Assembly: GCF_907165205.1 (NCBI RefSeq)
Contig: NC_058196.1
Span: forward strand, 32,654,501-32,718,500
Source: Coccinella septempunctata
Taxonomy: Eukaryota; Arthropoda; Insecta; Coleoptera; Coccinellidae
Length of the DNA: 64,000 nt
Direction of reading: 5' to 3'
Both the position numbers and the translations under genes were made by a program. The notes under the pieces were generated by a model. The model did not search any database. It was not told where the DNA came from and was given only the letters and a program-made list of their open reading frames with translations. Below are positions 13,951-26,600 of this stretch, piece after piece. Within the stretch, counting starts at the first letter, position 1, and every line of letters begins with the position of its first letter.

Positions 13951-14019
13951 ATGTTGTGGTAACACTAAGATTAAGTATGTTTCATTCTATGCTCAAACTG
14001 ACTTTTCTTTTATTTTCAG

Positions 14020-17000
14020 AGCCACGTCCAGCTCGGAAATCATACAACAAGCTGAGCGGCAGCGACGAGAAGACCAAAGCGACTGAAAATTTAGACAACG
14101 AGGGGAAATGCAAGAAAGATGAAGATTGCGTGTCGAACGGCAACGCAGCAAACGACACCGATACGGATTCCTCGTTCACGGACATAGAGATTGACGACGG
14201 AAATGAGTTTTCCGATTCGGATTACGGTGAGTCTCATCCCTGTTTCCCGCCCGAATGGAAAATGTCGCGTTTTCCGTCGACGTATGGTTTGAGCGTTCGT
14301 AGCCGGTCGGAATGATGGACGTTCGAGAAATGGGCTTTTTTACGTGGGAAAAATTGAAATTGTGATCTGGACATTCGCTGTTACTGTCACAGCTGTATGA
14401 ATTGATCGAAATTACTGAGCGTTCTTCGACACAGCGCCAACTTTGAGCCTTCTCGATAAAGGATTCGAAATCCTGAGCTTCATTCATGAAACGCAACTGA
14501 GAGGCGCTGACTCTGAGCCTTCTCGAAAAGGGCTTCAAAATCCCAAGCCCAGATTAGCCTTTTTTCGTAAAATTTCCAGGATTCATGAGCACTTTGGTTG
14601 AATTATTTCCAGCCAGCATTAAATTCTGAGCCCTCTCGTTCATGTTTTCGAAAACGGAGCCTTCTCTAGGAAGGCTACGGTTACATGATTTCGAGGATAA
14701 AACACTCTATTTCATGAATTGCTCGAGACTACTCAATAGGCCTTGTCGACAAAAAATTCGGCCCACTGAACACTAGAAGTTGAGCCTTCTCGAAAAGGGC
14801 TTCATGATCTCAACCACTGAATATTCAGTTAAATAGGTTACTTGAGTAAGAGTGCACTAATGTATGAGCCTCCTTCAAAACGGCAGCAGGCTATCGAACA
14901 AAAATATCAAAGCCCTCTCGAAAAAGGTTTCAGACTCTCGCACATCCAGCGCCTTTTTATGAAAAATGTTCGAGATCACATAGCCCTTTTGATGGTATGA
15001 ACGAGCCAGCAAAGTTCTGAGCCCAATCGAAAAAGGTATCGGATTCTCGAAAACGGGGCTCTGAGCCTTCTCGAGAAAAGGCTTCAGAATCTCTAGTGTG
15101 AACGCTGTTTTCATGAAATGCTAGAGATTACTACGCACTGAACAGGGACAAGTTTGTTTCTACAAATTGGCATTGAGCTCTAAGCCTTCTCGAAAAGAGA
15201 ATCTCAATCTCGAGCATTCTCTATTTCGTCATTTAGTGTGGGATTTTCGGCAGAAAGTTCACGTTTTTCTTGGCCTCTTTATATGATTCTGTTGTTCCGA
15301 GTAAAATTCTGGACGGAAGGACTCACGAAGGATTTCTGAACAATCTCTGTAATCCCAGAATTTCCCCTCGTACAATAATCAACGATCTTCGCCATTTCTG
15401 ATAGAATATATTCGCCACACGTGGAATACATATCCTCTGGCTTCATTAATTCCGCACAAAACCCAACACAGTGGTGCGTAAAAATAATGGAAATCTGATA
15501 TGGCTGAGGAAGACGTGAAATTGGGGAGAATATGATGTTGGCACCAATTTGCCGTGAAATTTCATTATCCTTCAATATCTTAGATATTAGATATTCCATG
15601 ATTCAATAGTATCTAGTAATAAGGTCGCTTCTGATATTCTGTGTATAGAACAGAGTTTCGATATTATGGGGATAAATTTTATTATGGATACTCGATTTCC
15701 CGCAGACAAACTCGCTGTATGGATGAAGGCAATATTTCGAAATGAGATCGGATACGGACAGATGTAAGTTCCATAGAACGATACAGTTTACTTTGTTTAT
15801 CTACTACTTTATACGCGATATTTTCTGATCGTTGCCTTATCTGAATAAATGCTCCTATGTCCCAATGGACGTCTTAAATTGACACATAACCTAACCTAAC
15901 CTCACCTAACCTTACCTAACCTTAGCTAACCTTGTCTAACCTCACTTAACCTTGTCTGACTTTGTTAAACCTAACCTGGAGATAGTTAAACACTCAATAA
16001 TTTCAGAGTAAAATTGAATTTTGTAATTAAATGAGACATCATCGTATTGAAGTATATTTTAGTTCGATTCATTTGTTAACTGTTGGTTGTGTTCAAATAC
16101 TGCTGGCAGAGATAAATTTCCGATTCACCCTTAGTGAATGAGTTATCTAACAGAGCTTAATATTACATAAAGTTAGCCTTGGGCGATTTAAACTTCAAAA
16201 ATCCGCTCTCGCGAATCCAATTTTCCCCAATTTAATCTGACGCGTTCGCATCTCCCCTAATTCCCGATTAACCCTTTCATGGGGGACTACAAAGTGTGAA
16301 TCCGACCCTGTTTATCGACTACGTTCAAAAGATTACCCAATTCCGATCGCGGCAAAATTATAATGTGCGCCATTTAACTAAAAGCCCCACCCTTTGCTGC
16401 CCAGTTAATTGAATTCGCTACAAAGAGTGGGCTCATACCATCGGCATAAAAGTTACGTAGATTCCCATTAAATTGAAGCTATTTTCGTACCTTTCAGAAG
16501 ATCCATTGTACGCCGGAATTGAACGAATTCAGAGGTGCTGCGTTACTCGATTCGATTCATCAAGGATCATGTTGAAGGATTAGGGGAAGTATATCAGGAC
16601 GCGAGAGAGATTGACTTACGTTTTGGATGTAATGCCCCAAGTTTGGAACTATACAGGCTCGGAAAATAGGCTCCCAATGCGTAGGAAAGAGAACGCAGAT
16701 CAGCCAGTTCGAAATAGTAAGCTTTTCCCTTACTTCAACATTTGGCGACGAAACAGGGACCAGGAGGGAGAGCTGTTTCGTGTTTTTCAAGAGGTTCCAT
16801 TCATCGATTAGTCCAGCGAGAACTTGCGATCGCTATTTTCAATTATTAACACATTAGCGAGCTCCAGGAGAAGTTCCTGCCAGTTCCCCACAGTCTGCTG
16901 CCAACCACATCATAATGCAGACACATAAATCCGACAGGCCCTCTAGCGGTCAGCCGCATTCTTGCATGCAATTTGCATCCGATGCACGGGCCCTTGTTAG

Positions 17001-20000
17001 ACGTCATTTCTGCATTAAAATCACGTGGACTATGAAAAATTCCGGAGTGAAACGCGAGGTTTTATGTTGGAAAATACGATCCGTATAAAATTCGTGACGT
17101 GATGCCGACGCGTTTGAAAATAGAGCCGCAGAGGTTTGCGAGACAGAAATTACCCGCTTTATTTTTCTATTTTTATGTGACCCAGTCTTATGCCCCTCGG
17201 TTTCATCGATGTTATATTTCAATTATTTAATATATAGACCTGTTGTAGTCTTCAAGGACATGAGAGCAAACGTAAGAAGGATTTTCAAGGATGAGGAGTA
17301 GTATCACCTTGTGTATTCGCAATATTTTTCATGCAAAGACTTGATTCCTTTTTTAAATTGTAGTTTAAGGACTCCTTGATGTTACCACGTCTTGTTTTTT
17401 CAATTAAATTGTTTTTTCGTTGAAGAAATTATGTTGAACAACTGAAGAATTATCAGGGAATGTGTGCCATCAGACTTATCAAAGAGTTTTTTTTTTCCCA
17501 CAGATGAAGCTCTCACCTGCAACGTGTGCGATCGATCTTTTTCTTGCCCGAAGCAGCTATCTTCGCACAAACAGAAGAAGAGACATTTTGGGTGAGTATT
17601 TTCACAAATTCAATTTTGTCGACAAATTGAAATTCTACGTCTATGGGTATCCAGAAGAAAAGAGAGCAGTTAAAGGAAGGATCTTCGACTGTTAATTCAA
17701 ATGATAGCAGTCTACCTGGGTTATATGGGTACCATTAACTGATTTCATAGCCTCGTAAAGTTAAGGGTCATACCGAATCATTGGAATAAAAATAGAAATG
17801 AGCTTCTACGAAGCACACGTTCATTTCGATCCAAACGAAAGCACACCTCAATGCCAAGCGTAATTTTTTTAAATATCGATTAGGTTTTTTTTCTTCCTTC
17901 TTCGAATTCAGTCAATTTTCAACGAAGTTCTTGATTGAAACTAAAACGGAATTTCATTATTTTCACTGATATGAGTTATTCAAACACGACACACGTGTTT
18001 CTCTATCGCAGTGGCATCTTCAGGTGGTTGAAGGTAAACTGAAATATTTAGTATCAAACGAAAAGATATACAGGGTGCGTCTTTGACTCGTACGAATATT
18101 TTAACAGTAGATTCTTGAGGTCAAAAGAAACACTTTTTTCCCTTACCATTTTGTCCGAATCGGCTCGGTTTAAAAGATGCAGAAAGAAAAGATATAACGT
18201 TATAGTTTCCAGAGCAAATATAAAAAAGGACTTATTTTGAGCTCACACTACCTCCGACCAATTTTGATGTGATAAACCATCAAATTTTCCGCAAACCGTT
18301 CTCGACAGCAGCGAAATGATTAATCATCACAACAAATGCGAGATTAATTAGCATCCGGATCAACCGGGCGGAAATTAATTGATCGAAAGGTGTTTTCACC
18401 TAAGAATTTGATTAAACTTGGCAAGGGGTTCCGACCTTGCCTTCTTGATTACATCGCAGGAAATATTGAAAAGGGCGCTCTCCATTAGTCGATTTATAAT
18501 CGGCGTTTACTGGGAAATAGATTGAAGTTTTAGGTGAAGTTCTTCCATTCAGATCGTGACCTTTTTTCTGCTCCTTCTGGTCCACAAAGTCCAACCAAAA
18601 TTGCATTTTGATTATATGACGTAAACAGGCTTTGGATACAGAAAGGATTATAGCAACGGCAGCAACGCTTATATAGTTCAGAAATATGAGGTTATTTATT
18701 GTAATAAACAAGACTTTTCATTGATATGAACATTCCTTGGTGAGATAAAAACATCCTTTGTGTCGAACATTCCATTCCTACTCTGCACTGGGACATACAT
18801 AGGTATACAGATATATCACATTCCTCGCAATAAAATATGGATTTTTATATTCAGACATATGCTGAGTTAAGGCTGGAATTTCGAGAATATTAAAAAACGT
18901 CCTTTCTATCTTGCAACTTCAAAGGTGAACCCCTAACTATCGAACGCATTGTCTCAGCAGAGAGCATACTGTGTTGGCTTGGACGAAATGAAAAATTCTC
19001 AGGGAATTCCACATGTACGTCGCTAATATTGTTATCGTTTACATTGGAAAGGTATATACAAAAGAATATTTCTCTCAAGCTACCGAAGAGCAACACTTCC
19101 ACAAATAAATCTCGAAATTTCATACAGCTCTTTCGGCCAAACCACCCTGACAATGCCAGTTCACGAGATTTGTGAGTGCTCCGTACTCCGTGTACTCACA
19201 AATCTCGCATTTTGCACTTGTTTCTGTCAGAGATGAAATCACCGATGTCTTTCTTTACCGAAGATAGCGAGTTGTGCTGACAATTCCGATCATATAATAA
19301 TAATGATAAAACTTGATGAGGGAATGAAATATAAAGGAATGAGACGAAGATGGAATTACAGGGCATGAATCTACTCAAAAATGTGAATTTATCGAAGAGG
19401 TGTATCTCCTAACCTTTTAGTTCCTAATAATACAAATATAATGGAGATTTGTTTGTTGCTATTTGGAGTTAACAGTCTCTGTGGTCCATTTTCATAAGAG
19501 TAACCAAGCTGTATAATTTCCTAGCTTTGTTACAGAGACTTCGCGTGAAGCTCAAAGCAACAACCATTGTTTCAAGAACGTGAAACCACGTGTTCAAATT
19601 AATGTGCTCTTGCAACGAAAAGGAAAACATTTCAGTACTCGCAAATCGTCAGGAAGACAGAAAAACACTCAATTCCTCGTATAGTCCTTAGTTGGGGAGC
19701 GTTTTCTTTAGGTCCTTCCGCTTGACATCTTCTTTTATGAAGGGTAATTCGCAGAAGGAAGACATGGCAATTACTGAATTGCCAGGGATGGTGAAATTTA
19801 CGAGTTGCGGTCTTTTCAACGCGCTGTCTGTTCTCTCTGTTCGCCCTGTTCTACATTGGAAGATGAGATGGATTCAAGAACGTTCAAGTTATCACTTCTG
19901 TGTGAGATTCAATTGTTGGGAGGGACGATGAATCTTGCCAGTTCGTTATTTCTTTTATGAACTTTCTCCTCTCAATTAAGGTACAACTTCAGAGTTCCCT

Positions 20001-20987
20001 CACTACTGAGGAAACTTTATATAAAAGTGTATCGCACCCAAAAAATCTGTGTCTGGATGTTTCACAATCGATGAAAAGAATGTCAGATAGATTTCAAAAT
20101 AAAAATAAAAGAAACCCAGTAATGAGGAGCTAGAAATAAATTACAGCATAGAAGCCGTTAAAAAAATAGACAGACGATTCTAATTCCTTATACAAAACGG
20201 AAACTTATTCTTTCCAAATTCCAATCCCTCTTGATGGCATAGGGAAGTAACTTCACATTATGGAACTTTAAATGAGTTAACAAGGAGCTCTGGAAGTTAG
20301 TTTCGTATTCTTGTAAAGGTACATCAGACGATGACTTTAACCCCCTAAGCGTCACTTCTCGTGTGTACAGTGAGCTGTATAATGTTTGAACAGGTTGATC
20401 CCCATGGAATGAAATTTTGATGAAACTGGGTGAACTAACTCTTGAAATAGTCCTCTTATACACATATTCGTCTAATGGAACAAGGGGGGAGATTGTCCAA
20501 CTGAATAAATAAAGTCGGAAGACAAGCAACGAAAAGGGAAATTACTGCTAAATTGAAATTCATAATTTCTCTCTCGCTCAAGGCGTATACTGCCTACTTT
20601 TAGTACCAACAGAAAAACTTCCGCTGTTTTCTATCCAAAATTAGAACTTACCGAATCATCCCATCTCTTTCGGGAGTGCTCATTGTACTTTCGTTTTTCT
20701 CTAGATGCTCGGAGTGTGAAAGCCTAGTAGCAACAGAAAACTTTTCGCTGTTTTCTATCCAAAATTAGAACTTACCGAATCATCCCATCTCTTTCGAAGT
20801 GTCGTTCATTGTGCTTTCGTATTTTTCTAGATGCTCGGCATGTGACAGCCTATTCACGACGCTGATGGCACTGGAGCATCACAAGGAGGAATTCGAACAC
20901 TGGTCAGGAGATGAAGACGATTTCTGTACCGATTCAGAGGATGAGGACGATACTGTTATAAGCGAAGAATGCGAAAGATTGTTGTAA
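14020..20987 (+). CDS. Acidic two-finger C2H2 zinc-finger protein (3' exons; 5' end not found)
   Basis: Three exons join in phase: 14020-14226, 17504-17591 and 20831-20987, stop at 20985-20987. Each has a pyrimidine-rich AG acceptor, and the first two end in GTGAGT donors. The first encodes an acidic Ser/Asp-rich linker with the motif SSFTDIEIDDGNEFSDSDY. The second encodes a finger CNVC-x12-H-x5-H. The third encodes a second finger CSAC-x12-H-x5-H, followed by a very acidic tail (SGDEDDFCTDSEDEDD) ending in CERLL. About 150 codons are visible. The fingers resemble single spaced C2H2/U1-like fingers rather than a tandem DNA-binding array, so RNA or protein binding is possible. I do not recognise the orthologue. 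The first exon begins mid-codon, so upstream exons must exist, inside or left of the window. Confidence 0.75.
14430..15240. repeat. Diverged tandem repeat in zinc-finger intron 1
   Basis: The motif gagccttctcgaaaagggct, with variants, appears at least eight times at irregular spacing of about 30-150 bp, often followed by 'tcaaaatc' or 'tcagaatctc'. It looks like an old, decayed tandem array. I see no protein-coding support in it. Confidence 0.6.
15241..17503. other. Remainder of zinc-finger intron 1
   Basis: Apart from the CCTAA-like tract listed separately, this is mostly unique sequence. The part from 16200 to 17010 is less AT-rich than its surroundings and contains TTAAT and ATTTGCAT-type motifs, which could reflect conserved regulatory DNA. 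No exon with both splice sites was found. Confidence 0.4.
15886..15978. repeat. Degenerate CCTAA (telomere-type) repeat
   Basis: A run of about ten 'cctaac'/'ccttac' steps with an apparent 10-bp register (acctaacctt). The insect telomere repeat is TTAGG, which reads CCTAA on this strand. The tract is imperfect and internal, so it is an interstitial telomere-like or simple-sequence tract, not a chromosome end. Isolated two- or three-unit versions occur near 24450, 25770, 26740 and 30117. Confidence 0.7.
18066..18240. mobile_element. Left-half relic of the 'caggrtgagtc' TIR element
   Basis: It starts with tacagggtgcgtctttgac and continues with the family order: cagtagattcttgagg, tcaaaagaaacactttttt, then a block ending 'ggtttaaaagat'. 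This matches the start of the element at 56705-57383. The right terminus is missing. Confidence 0.6.
19164..19207. other. Perfect 14-bp-stem hairpin
   Basis: cgagatttgtgagt and actcacaaatctcg are exact reverse complements separated by 16 nt. It lies in intron 2 of the zinc-finger gene. No flanking repeat or gene model explains it, so it may be a tiny foldback insertion or a structured element. Confidence 0.6.
20607..20860 (+). repeat. Tandem duplication that copies a splice acceptor and exon start
   Basis: Two adjacent copies of about 120 bp share 'tgttttctatccaaaattag', 'gaatcatcccatctctttcg' and a 'tttctctag' or 'tttttctag' acceptor followed by atgctcgg. The downstream copy opens the real last exon at 20831. 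The upstream copy has its acceptor at about 20704 and encodes a finger start (CSEC) that soon loses the finger spacing and reaches a stop. It is therefore a decoy acceptor or pseudo-exon. Confidence 0.75.
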
Positions 20988-21505
20988 AATCATAAGATGT
21001 TTAATTCGACATATCCCTGTAGATAGATGTATAGGTATATGTATATTATATATATTTTGGTACCTTACATTGTAAAAAACAAATCGAATACTAGCGAATT
21101 CTCCCATATTGATCTAGGTGATTATCAAAGTTCACTCATAGCAGCTATGAAAACGTGATTTTTTTATAGGTTCGATTTAATTTTATATGATCTATTTATT
21201 AAATGTTTTATCTTGAAAATTATACACGGGAATGAACTCCAAATATGAGATCTCCTAAAAGTATATCGTGATTCAGTAGAAATGTTTGAAGATGAAGAAC
21301 AATTAAGAATTTATTTTTCTATTTCATTTCATTGAGAAAGTAGTTGTCGGTAGATTTTCGAATATTCCATTAAAAAGGGTATTTTTCATTACGCGTAAAT
21401 CATTATATAATTTATTCATGATTCAATATATTGACTGTGTAAGTTTTTGACTTCCTATGTATTTTATTGTTAGTTGATTCCAGACGTTTATGCTTTCATA
21501 ATAAA
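20988..21505 (+). other. Zinc-finger gene 3' UTR
   Basis: Non-coding AT-rich sequence follows the stop codon. The first well-placed AATAAA on the plus strand is at 21500-21505. The minus-strand FMR1 3' UTR converges on the same spot. Confidence 0.55.
21500..21505 (+). terminator. Polyadenylation signal for the zinc-finger gene
   Basis: A canonical AATAAA about 0.5 kb past the stop codon at 20987. The assignment is by position only. Confidence 0.5.
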
Positions 21506-21611
21506 AAGTTGATACGTTGTTTCTTATTCTTGTTCAGATAACCCATTCAAATAATAGCAACGTTCGAAAAAGAAGAGGTTCCAAAGCAGTACTAATTGTT
21601 TCTTATATGTG

Positions 21612-21617
21612 TTTATT
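21612..21617 (-). terminator. FMR1: Candidate polyadenylation signal for FMR1
   Basis: TTTATT on the plus strand reads AATAAA on the minus strand. Another candidate lies at 21800-21805. Use of this site would give FMR1 a 3' UTR of about 2 kb that ends only about 100 bp from the end of the convergent zinc-finger transcript. Confidence 0.4.
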
Positions 21618-23613
21618 TGAAAATTGCTGATGAATTTTTTTTATTTTTTTTATCGAGTAAAAATTTAAATATCCATTGGAGATATTTCGTAATATTCTGA
21701 AGGTGAAAATGCAAATTTGTCTGATATTGCGCATCGTAGCGAAAAAAATGAAACAAAACGCTGTAAGAATGTAAGAAATGAAGAAACGTTTCCGAGCATT
21801 TTATTTGTTGCAAATTGTTATTACATAGCTGACAGGGTACCGAAATGGATCAACAAAATATTCCATTTCGCGTTGTATACCTAAACGGCAAATTGAACCC
21901 ATCGCAACAGCTTCCATAATATTGAACAAATAAAACACAAAGCCATAACACCTACGTAGAAAATTTACGTATCGTACATTTAAAAAACTACTCACAATCT
22001 CAACTCTCTCGAAAGGAAAACTCTGGTAACAAAGAAATACTGAATGTTTGAATTCAATTTGCCGTCGATGCAAAAACTAATATATTTACAAAACGCAAAG
22101 TATCGTAAAACACATGAAAATCTAAAAATAAATGTACATTTTCTACAAAAAAGAAATTAAAATAAGAATAAATACTTAAAAATATTTACTTAAGAAAATC
22201 ACCCAGAAAGTAAGGTCATATTAAAAAAAAATATAAAGAATTTTTGGGGAACGCCGCCGGTAGAATCGAGAACTTGAAAAAAAAATTTGCGCGGCGTTCG
22301 AGAAGTAGGAAAAATGGTCACATGTCGTTCAAGCACAGAGATAACGAAAGACCTTCATTGTTTGATGGTTTTATGTGCGTTTAACATGTTAATATATGAA
22401 ACATTAGAAAAGTCACATGAACGAAAAAGTTATACGAATATTCAGTTCAGTTTTTCACAATAAGTTTACCCGCTTGAGGTGTTTACACTAGCACAGGCAG
22501 TTCTTCGGTTTACTGTGATGTAAGGTTCACGGAACCAATAGAGTCTCTCTCGTATTATCCAATTTACGGGCAGAAAACCACCCTTTTCATTATTTGTAGA
22601 TGTAGTTAGTAGAATATTATGCAGAGTACATAAAACAGCCAACATGGAACCTAATTTCGTCATACAGAGTTATCGAGAAAAACTGATGGTACATGCTAAT
22701 TTTATCACTAACAACAAGTTTGTATGAGATTTCTGCGCATTTCAAGATCTGAAATAAAAGACAACGTTTAGTTGATTTCGACAAGCTCAAATCAATCGTT
22801 TCGAAACCTGTCGAAATTCCTCCGTTACAAGAGTTCTCCCATTGATTCGAGACATCTGTTTTTCGTTTTCAATTAGAATAAAAATATTTACGAAAATATA
22901 AATCTCCATTTTTGGACTCTAACGAGGAGAAATTTCGTCAAGTGTCGAATTCATCCTGCATTACAACTTCGAAGACTAGAGTGATTTTTAATTTTTTCAA
23001 TTTAACTCATTCTTCAATCTTGTCGAGATCCCAAAAACTAAAGGAATCGTGCAAACGTATCATTGGTCATTTGAGTTTGAAATAAACAACAAATTGAAGC
23101 ACAAGTACTTGATTTAGTTTCTGAAATCTCGACTTTGAAATGCGAACCAACACTTAAACGTTATAATTCAGCCGATCGTCGAAACAAACTCCCCCAGATC
23201 ACTTCACAATTCGCCAATCACATAAATATATCGAAACGTACAAAATAAATCACATATAACAAGTTAAACAGAAAGGATGGAACGAATACAACATTTTTTC
23301 AACACTGGGATGAAGTCGATATGAGAAATGCAACACCGTTACGTTGAAAAAAAAAACATTCCCCTTACTCATAGGAACTTGTCTCAAATAATCATGTGAA
23401 TTATCTGTGAGCACCAAAAAAAGCGATGATTTCAACATCCCGAAGGAAAACACCAAAAGTGAGATGGACCCAGAGGGCGAGTTCCACGTTCAAACATTAC
23501 TTCAACACAATAATAAAAAGTCAAATGAAATTCCAAACATGTTTGCGTACAACTTGAGCATACAGATTAGTATCATAATAACCTAAAAAACATTGGCACT
23601 AGGTCGTTTCCTA
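21618..23613 (-). other. FMR1: Probable long FMR1 3' UTR
   Basis: No other gene is visible between the FMR1 stop codon and the zinc-finger 3' end. The sequence is AT-rich and largely unique, with several AATAAA-like hexamers on the minus strand. Its extent depends on which signal is used. Confidence 0.45.
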
Positions 23614-26600
23614 TTAAGCTGCTGTGCCGTTGACGAGGGGTTCTTTCGGTTTGTTGCCCCTAGACCGTTGTCTGCTCGCACGGGCTTTGGAGTTTTGACT
23701 GTTGTTGGTGGTGTTTTCGTTAGAGGGACGGGCGTCGCTCAACTGTTTCTGGTCGCCGGCCTGCCAGCTCGATACTGCAACAAAATTTTACATGACACCC
23801 TAAATGGAAAACCCAGGTCTTGCAACAGATCTGCAGAAAAATAAGCTACTAATAAACTACTCATCCAATCACTAGCTACAGTGTAACACAAACTAAAAGA
23901 TGGCAAAAGCAGCAAATTTGCTGATACATATAAGAATATAATTAAACGTTACAAAATTGAAATGTGACAATTGGAAGTTAGCCGCCTTTGAATGCAATCA
24001 AAATAACGAAAAATCAAAACAATTGTAACAATTTTAAACAGACATCTACACTGTTAGATAAACATTCCCACAGCGTTACTTGTTAAAAAGTGTTAGGAAG
24101 GTTAAACTTGGCACGTAATCGCCTCGTAATACGACAGATTCGTTAATAGTATACACGGTGTCCCAACTAAACACACTACCACGAGTAAAACATTGCATTA
24201 AGTTCGTAAAATGAGTTTTATCCTTTTCTGTTGCTCAATCTTTCATTGGCGAGTATCAAACAACAGATTTAAAAGACGTCGTCAATATAAAACACCCGCC
24301 TCAGCCTATCAACAGCGAACTTGATGATAGTAGTGAAAGAAAAGATCAGGAAAATATTAATAAACATTTTTAACAGATAAAGGTAGCATCTCATCACTTC
24401 CAAACCTTCCCTCGCAGGCGGTTAATCCGAAACTTCGTTAGAAGGGTTAAGTTAGGTTAGGCGGTCGTCTTGCACGTCCCATCCGTCAATCGGACATCTT
24501 ACCTGATTCTTCGTTAGTCGGCGATTGTCGCTGTTGGGGCGGGACGCTTTGCGATTTGCCGAACCTCTTTCTCCTCCTTCTCGGATTGCCGGACGCCCAA
24601 GACGCCTCCACGCTTGACACTGATTCTAAAGAACCCGCATAGAACATACAGCAACATACGACAGAGGGCAACATCGGCGCAGATTGAAGGAATATGCTTT
24701 TAGCGGTTCTTTCTTATTTATTATTGTTGTCAGCTGATGTAGGCTATTATTATTTATCGAACAATGAAGTCATTTCATAATAATCGACGAATCGATGTTT
24801 GAACGATATTTGCCATCCCTGACACCGATTATAATCTGTGCTCCCGGATTGAAGTTTGACAATTTTATTAAAGTCAACAGTAGAGCACAGAATGCACACT
24901 TGGCCTGAACCATATAATGAGTACGATTAGGGATGGCACAAATAAATCGATATTTCTTCTACGGCTTGGTGGGATTACATACGCTAAGTACAAGCATATT
25001 ACCTCAAACTACCCAAAAAAAAAAAACGTTTCACATCGCAATCACGTAAATACGAGAGTATATTGAGGCAATCCCTGAAAAGACATAACAAAACCAAATC
25101 CCCTACGAATAACCACCCCAGAAACCCAACTAAACAATAAACTACAAACGACAAGCACTTCTAAACGGAAAACAGATAAGAATTACGTCAAGAACAAAAG
25201 TTTCAATAGACTCTCGTAGAAATAACTCCCGCATTTCATCCTACCTCTATCAGCGCTCGACGAAACATCTTGGTTGTCCAGAACCGTCTCTTCCTCGTCC
25301 GTGGTACGACGCCTGTCGTCCCTACGGCTGTCCCGTCTGGGCAGGTCCCTCCTCATGGTGCCGCCCCCCCTCTTCGACCTGTTCTGGTAGGTGCCGTGAT
25401 GTTCGTCGCCCTCCGTCTCCGGGGTCTGATGCCTCGAATCTGTTTAGAAGGAGAAAACGTGAACATCGAAGGGAAAAACTCGGACGATCTCTGTTTACAC
25501 CCGATAACGCGCCTTAAATTTAGGTTAGTACGTTGACCCGCCCTAGCAGGATGAGGTTCGAAGCTACAATGCATTCACAGTTCGTTCTGACCGATATAAG
25601 TCAAGTTTGGTGTCTTAGCCATCTTTCAATTCGAAAGGAAATGAGAAATTTGACGTCATTACCAAGTTTTGACACACTTGAATCGGGTCTGGCTTCCCTG
25701 TGTTGCTCGAAGAGTCTTCCATAGAAGTATCGGTGGGATAAACGTAATGTCAAAGATTTAAGAGTTAGGTTAGGTTAAACTCCCACAATTTATTTCGATG
25801 CTCTAGTAAATGGTGAATCTTCAAGGTCAATCAATCGCCACTGCTCGTTTTTATTTGCAACTTAAAATGAAAAATCAGAGCGTTGAATAGCACCACGTTT
25901 CGTGCATTCAACATCTTCAGGTAGGGTTTAATTTTGAAACGACATGGCTGACTTACTGGAAATACACCGTTTGACCAAACTAGGGAGAAATCTGCGTCAT
26001 GACAGTTTGAACGAACAGGTTATTTTTCAAGTGGACTTTGATCCTTCGACCCTCAACTGCGAATCCTTGTTGCCAAGAGGCATGCTATGATTCCCTTGTC
26101 TGGTTAGTATCGTCCAAAATCACATGGTCTGTTAACCCTTCAAGCAAACATGCACATGCAGATAACGGAGTGTTAGTAAATTTAGACGGAAAAACGCAAC
26201 AATGCAAAGAAACGAGACGCGCCATTTGCTGAAAGGGCGCACAGTCCACACTCTATCGCAATAAAACACATGACATTTCAATCAGTTTATATTTCTTAGA
26301 AAAAAAAGTCATTCACAAATAGACCATGCAACAAGTGACGCAGAATCACTTCTGCCAACGGGCACAATGTTGAAAAATCGCAATCGGACTTAACTACATC
26401 GACATAATCTTTTGAATAATTTTCTCATGGATAGTTCAGTTTGGCTTGCGTACCCTTCCAGCATAAAATTCTTTTTACATACATATTTGAGAGATATCGA
26501 TTAAACCTCGTGGGGAAATTCTAACGTCAAATTCACCTCACAGCAAACAAATACGAAGAGGAACTCTTAATAACCCTCCCACTGTGCGATACGAATCAAT

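Larger units (their letters stand above)
17592..20830. other. Zinc-finger intron 2
   Basis: Mainly unique AT-rich sequence. It contains a TIR-element relic (about 18066-18240), a segment rich in TAATTAG/TTAATTGAT homeodomain-like sites (about 18290-18400), a 14-bp-stem hairpin (19164-19207), and a tandem duplication immediately before the last exon. These are listed separately where supported. Confidence 0.5.

Noticed and set aside
23593..23844. 83-codon plus-strand frame near the FMR1 end
   Set aside because: Overlaps the FMR1 terminal coding exon on the other strand, which ends in the conserved EPLVNGT motif.
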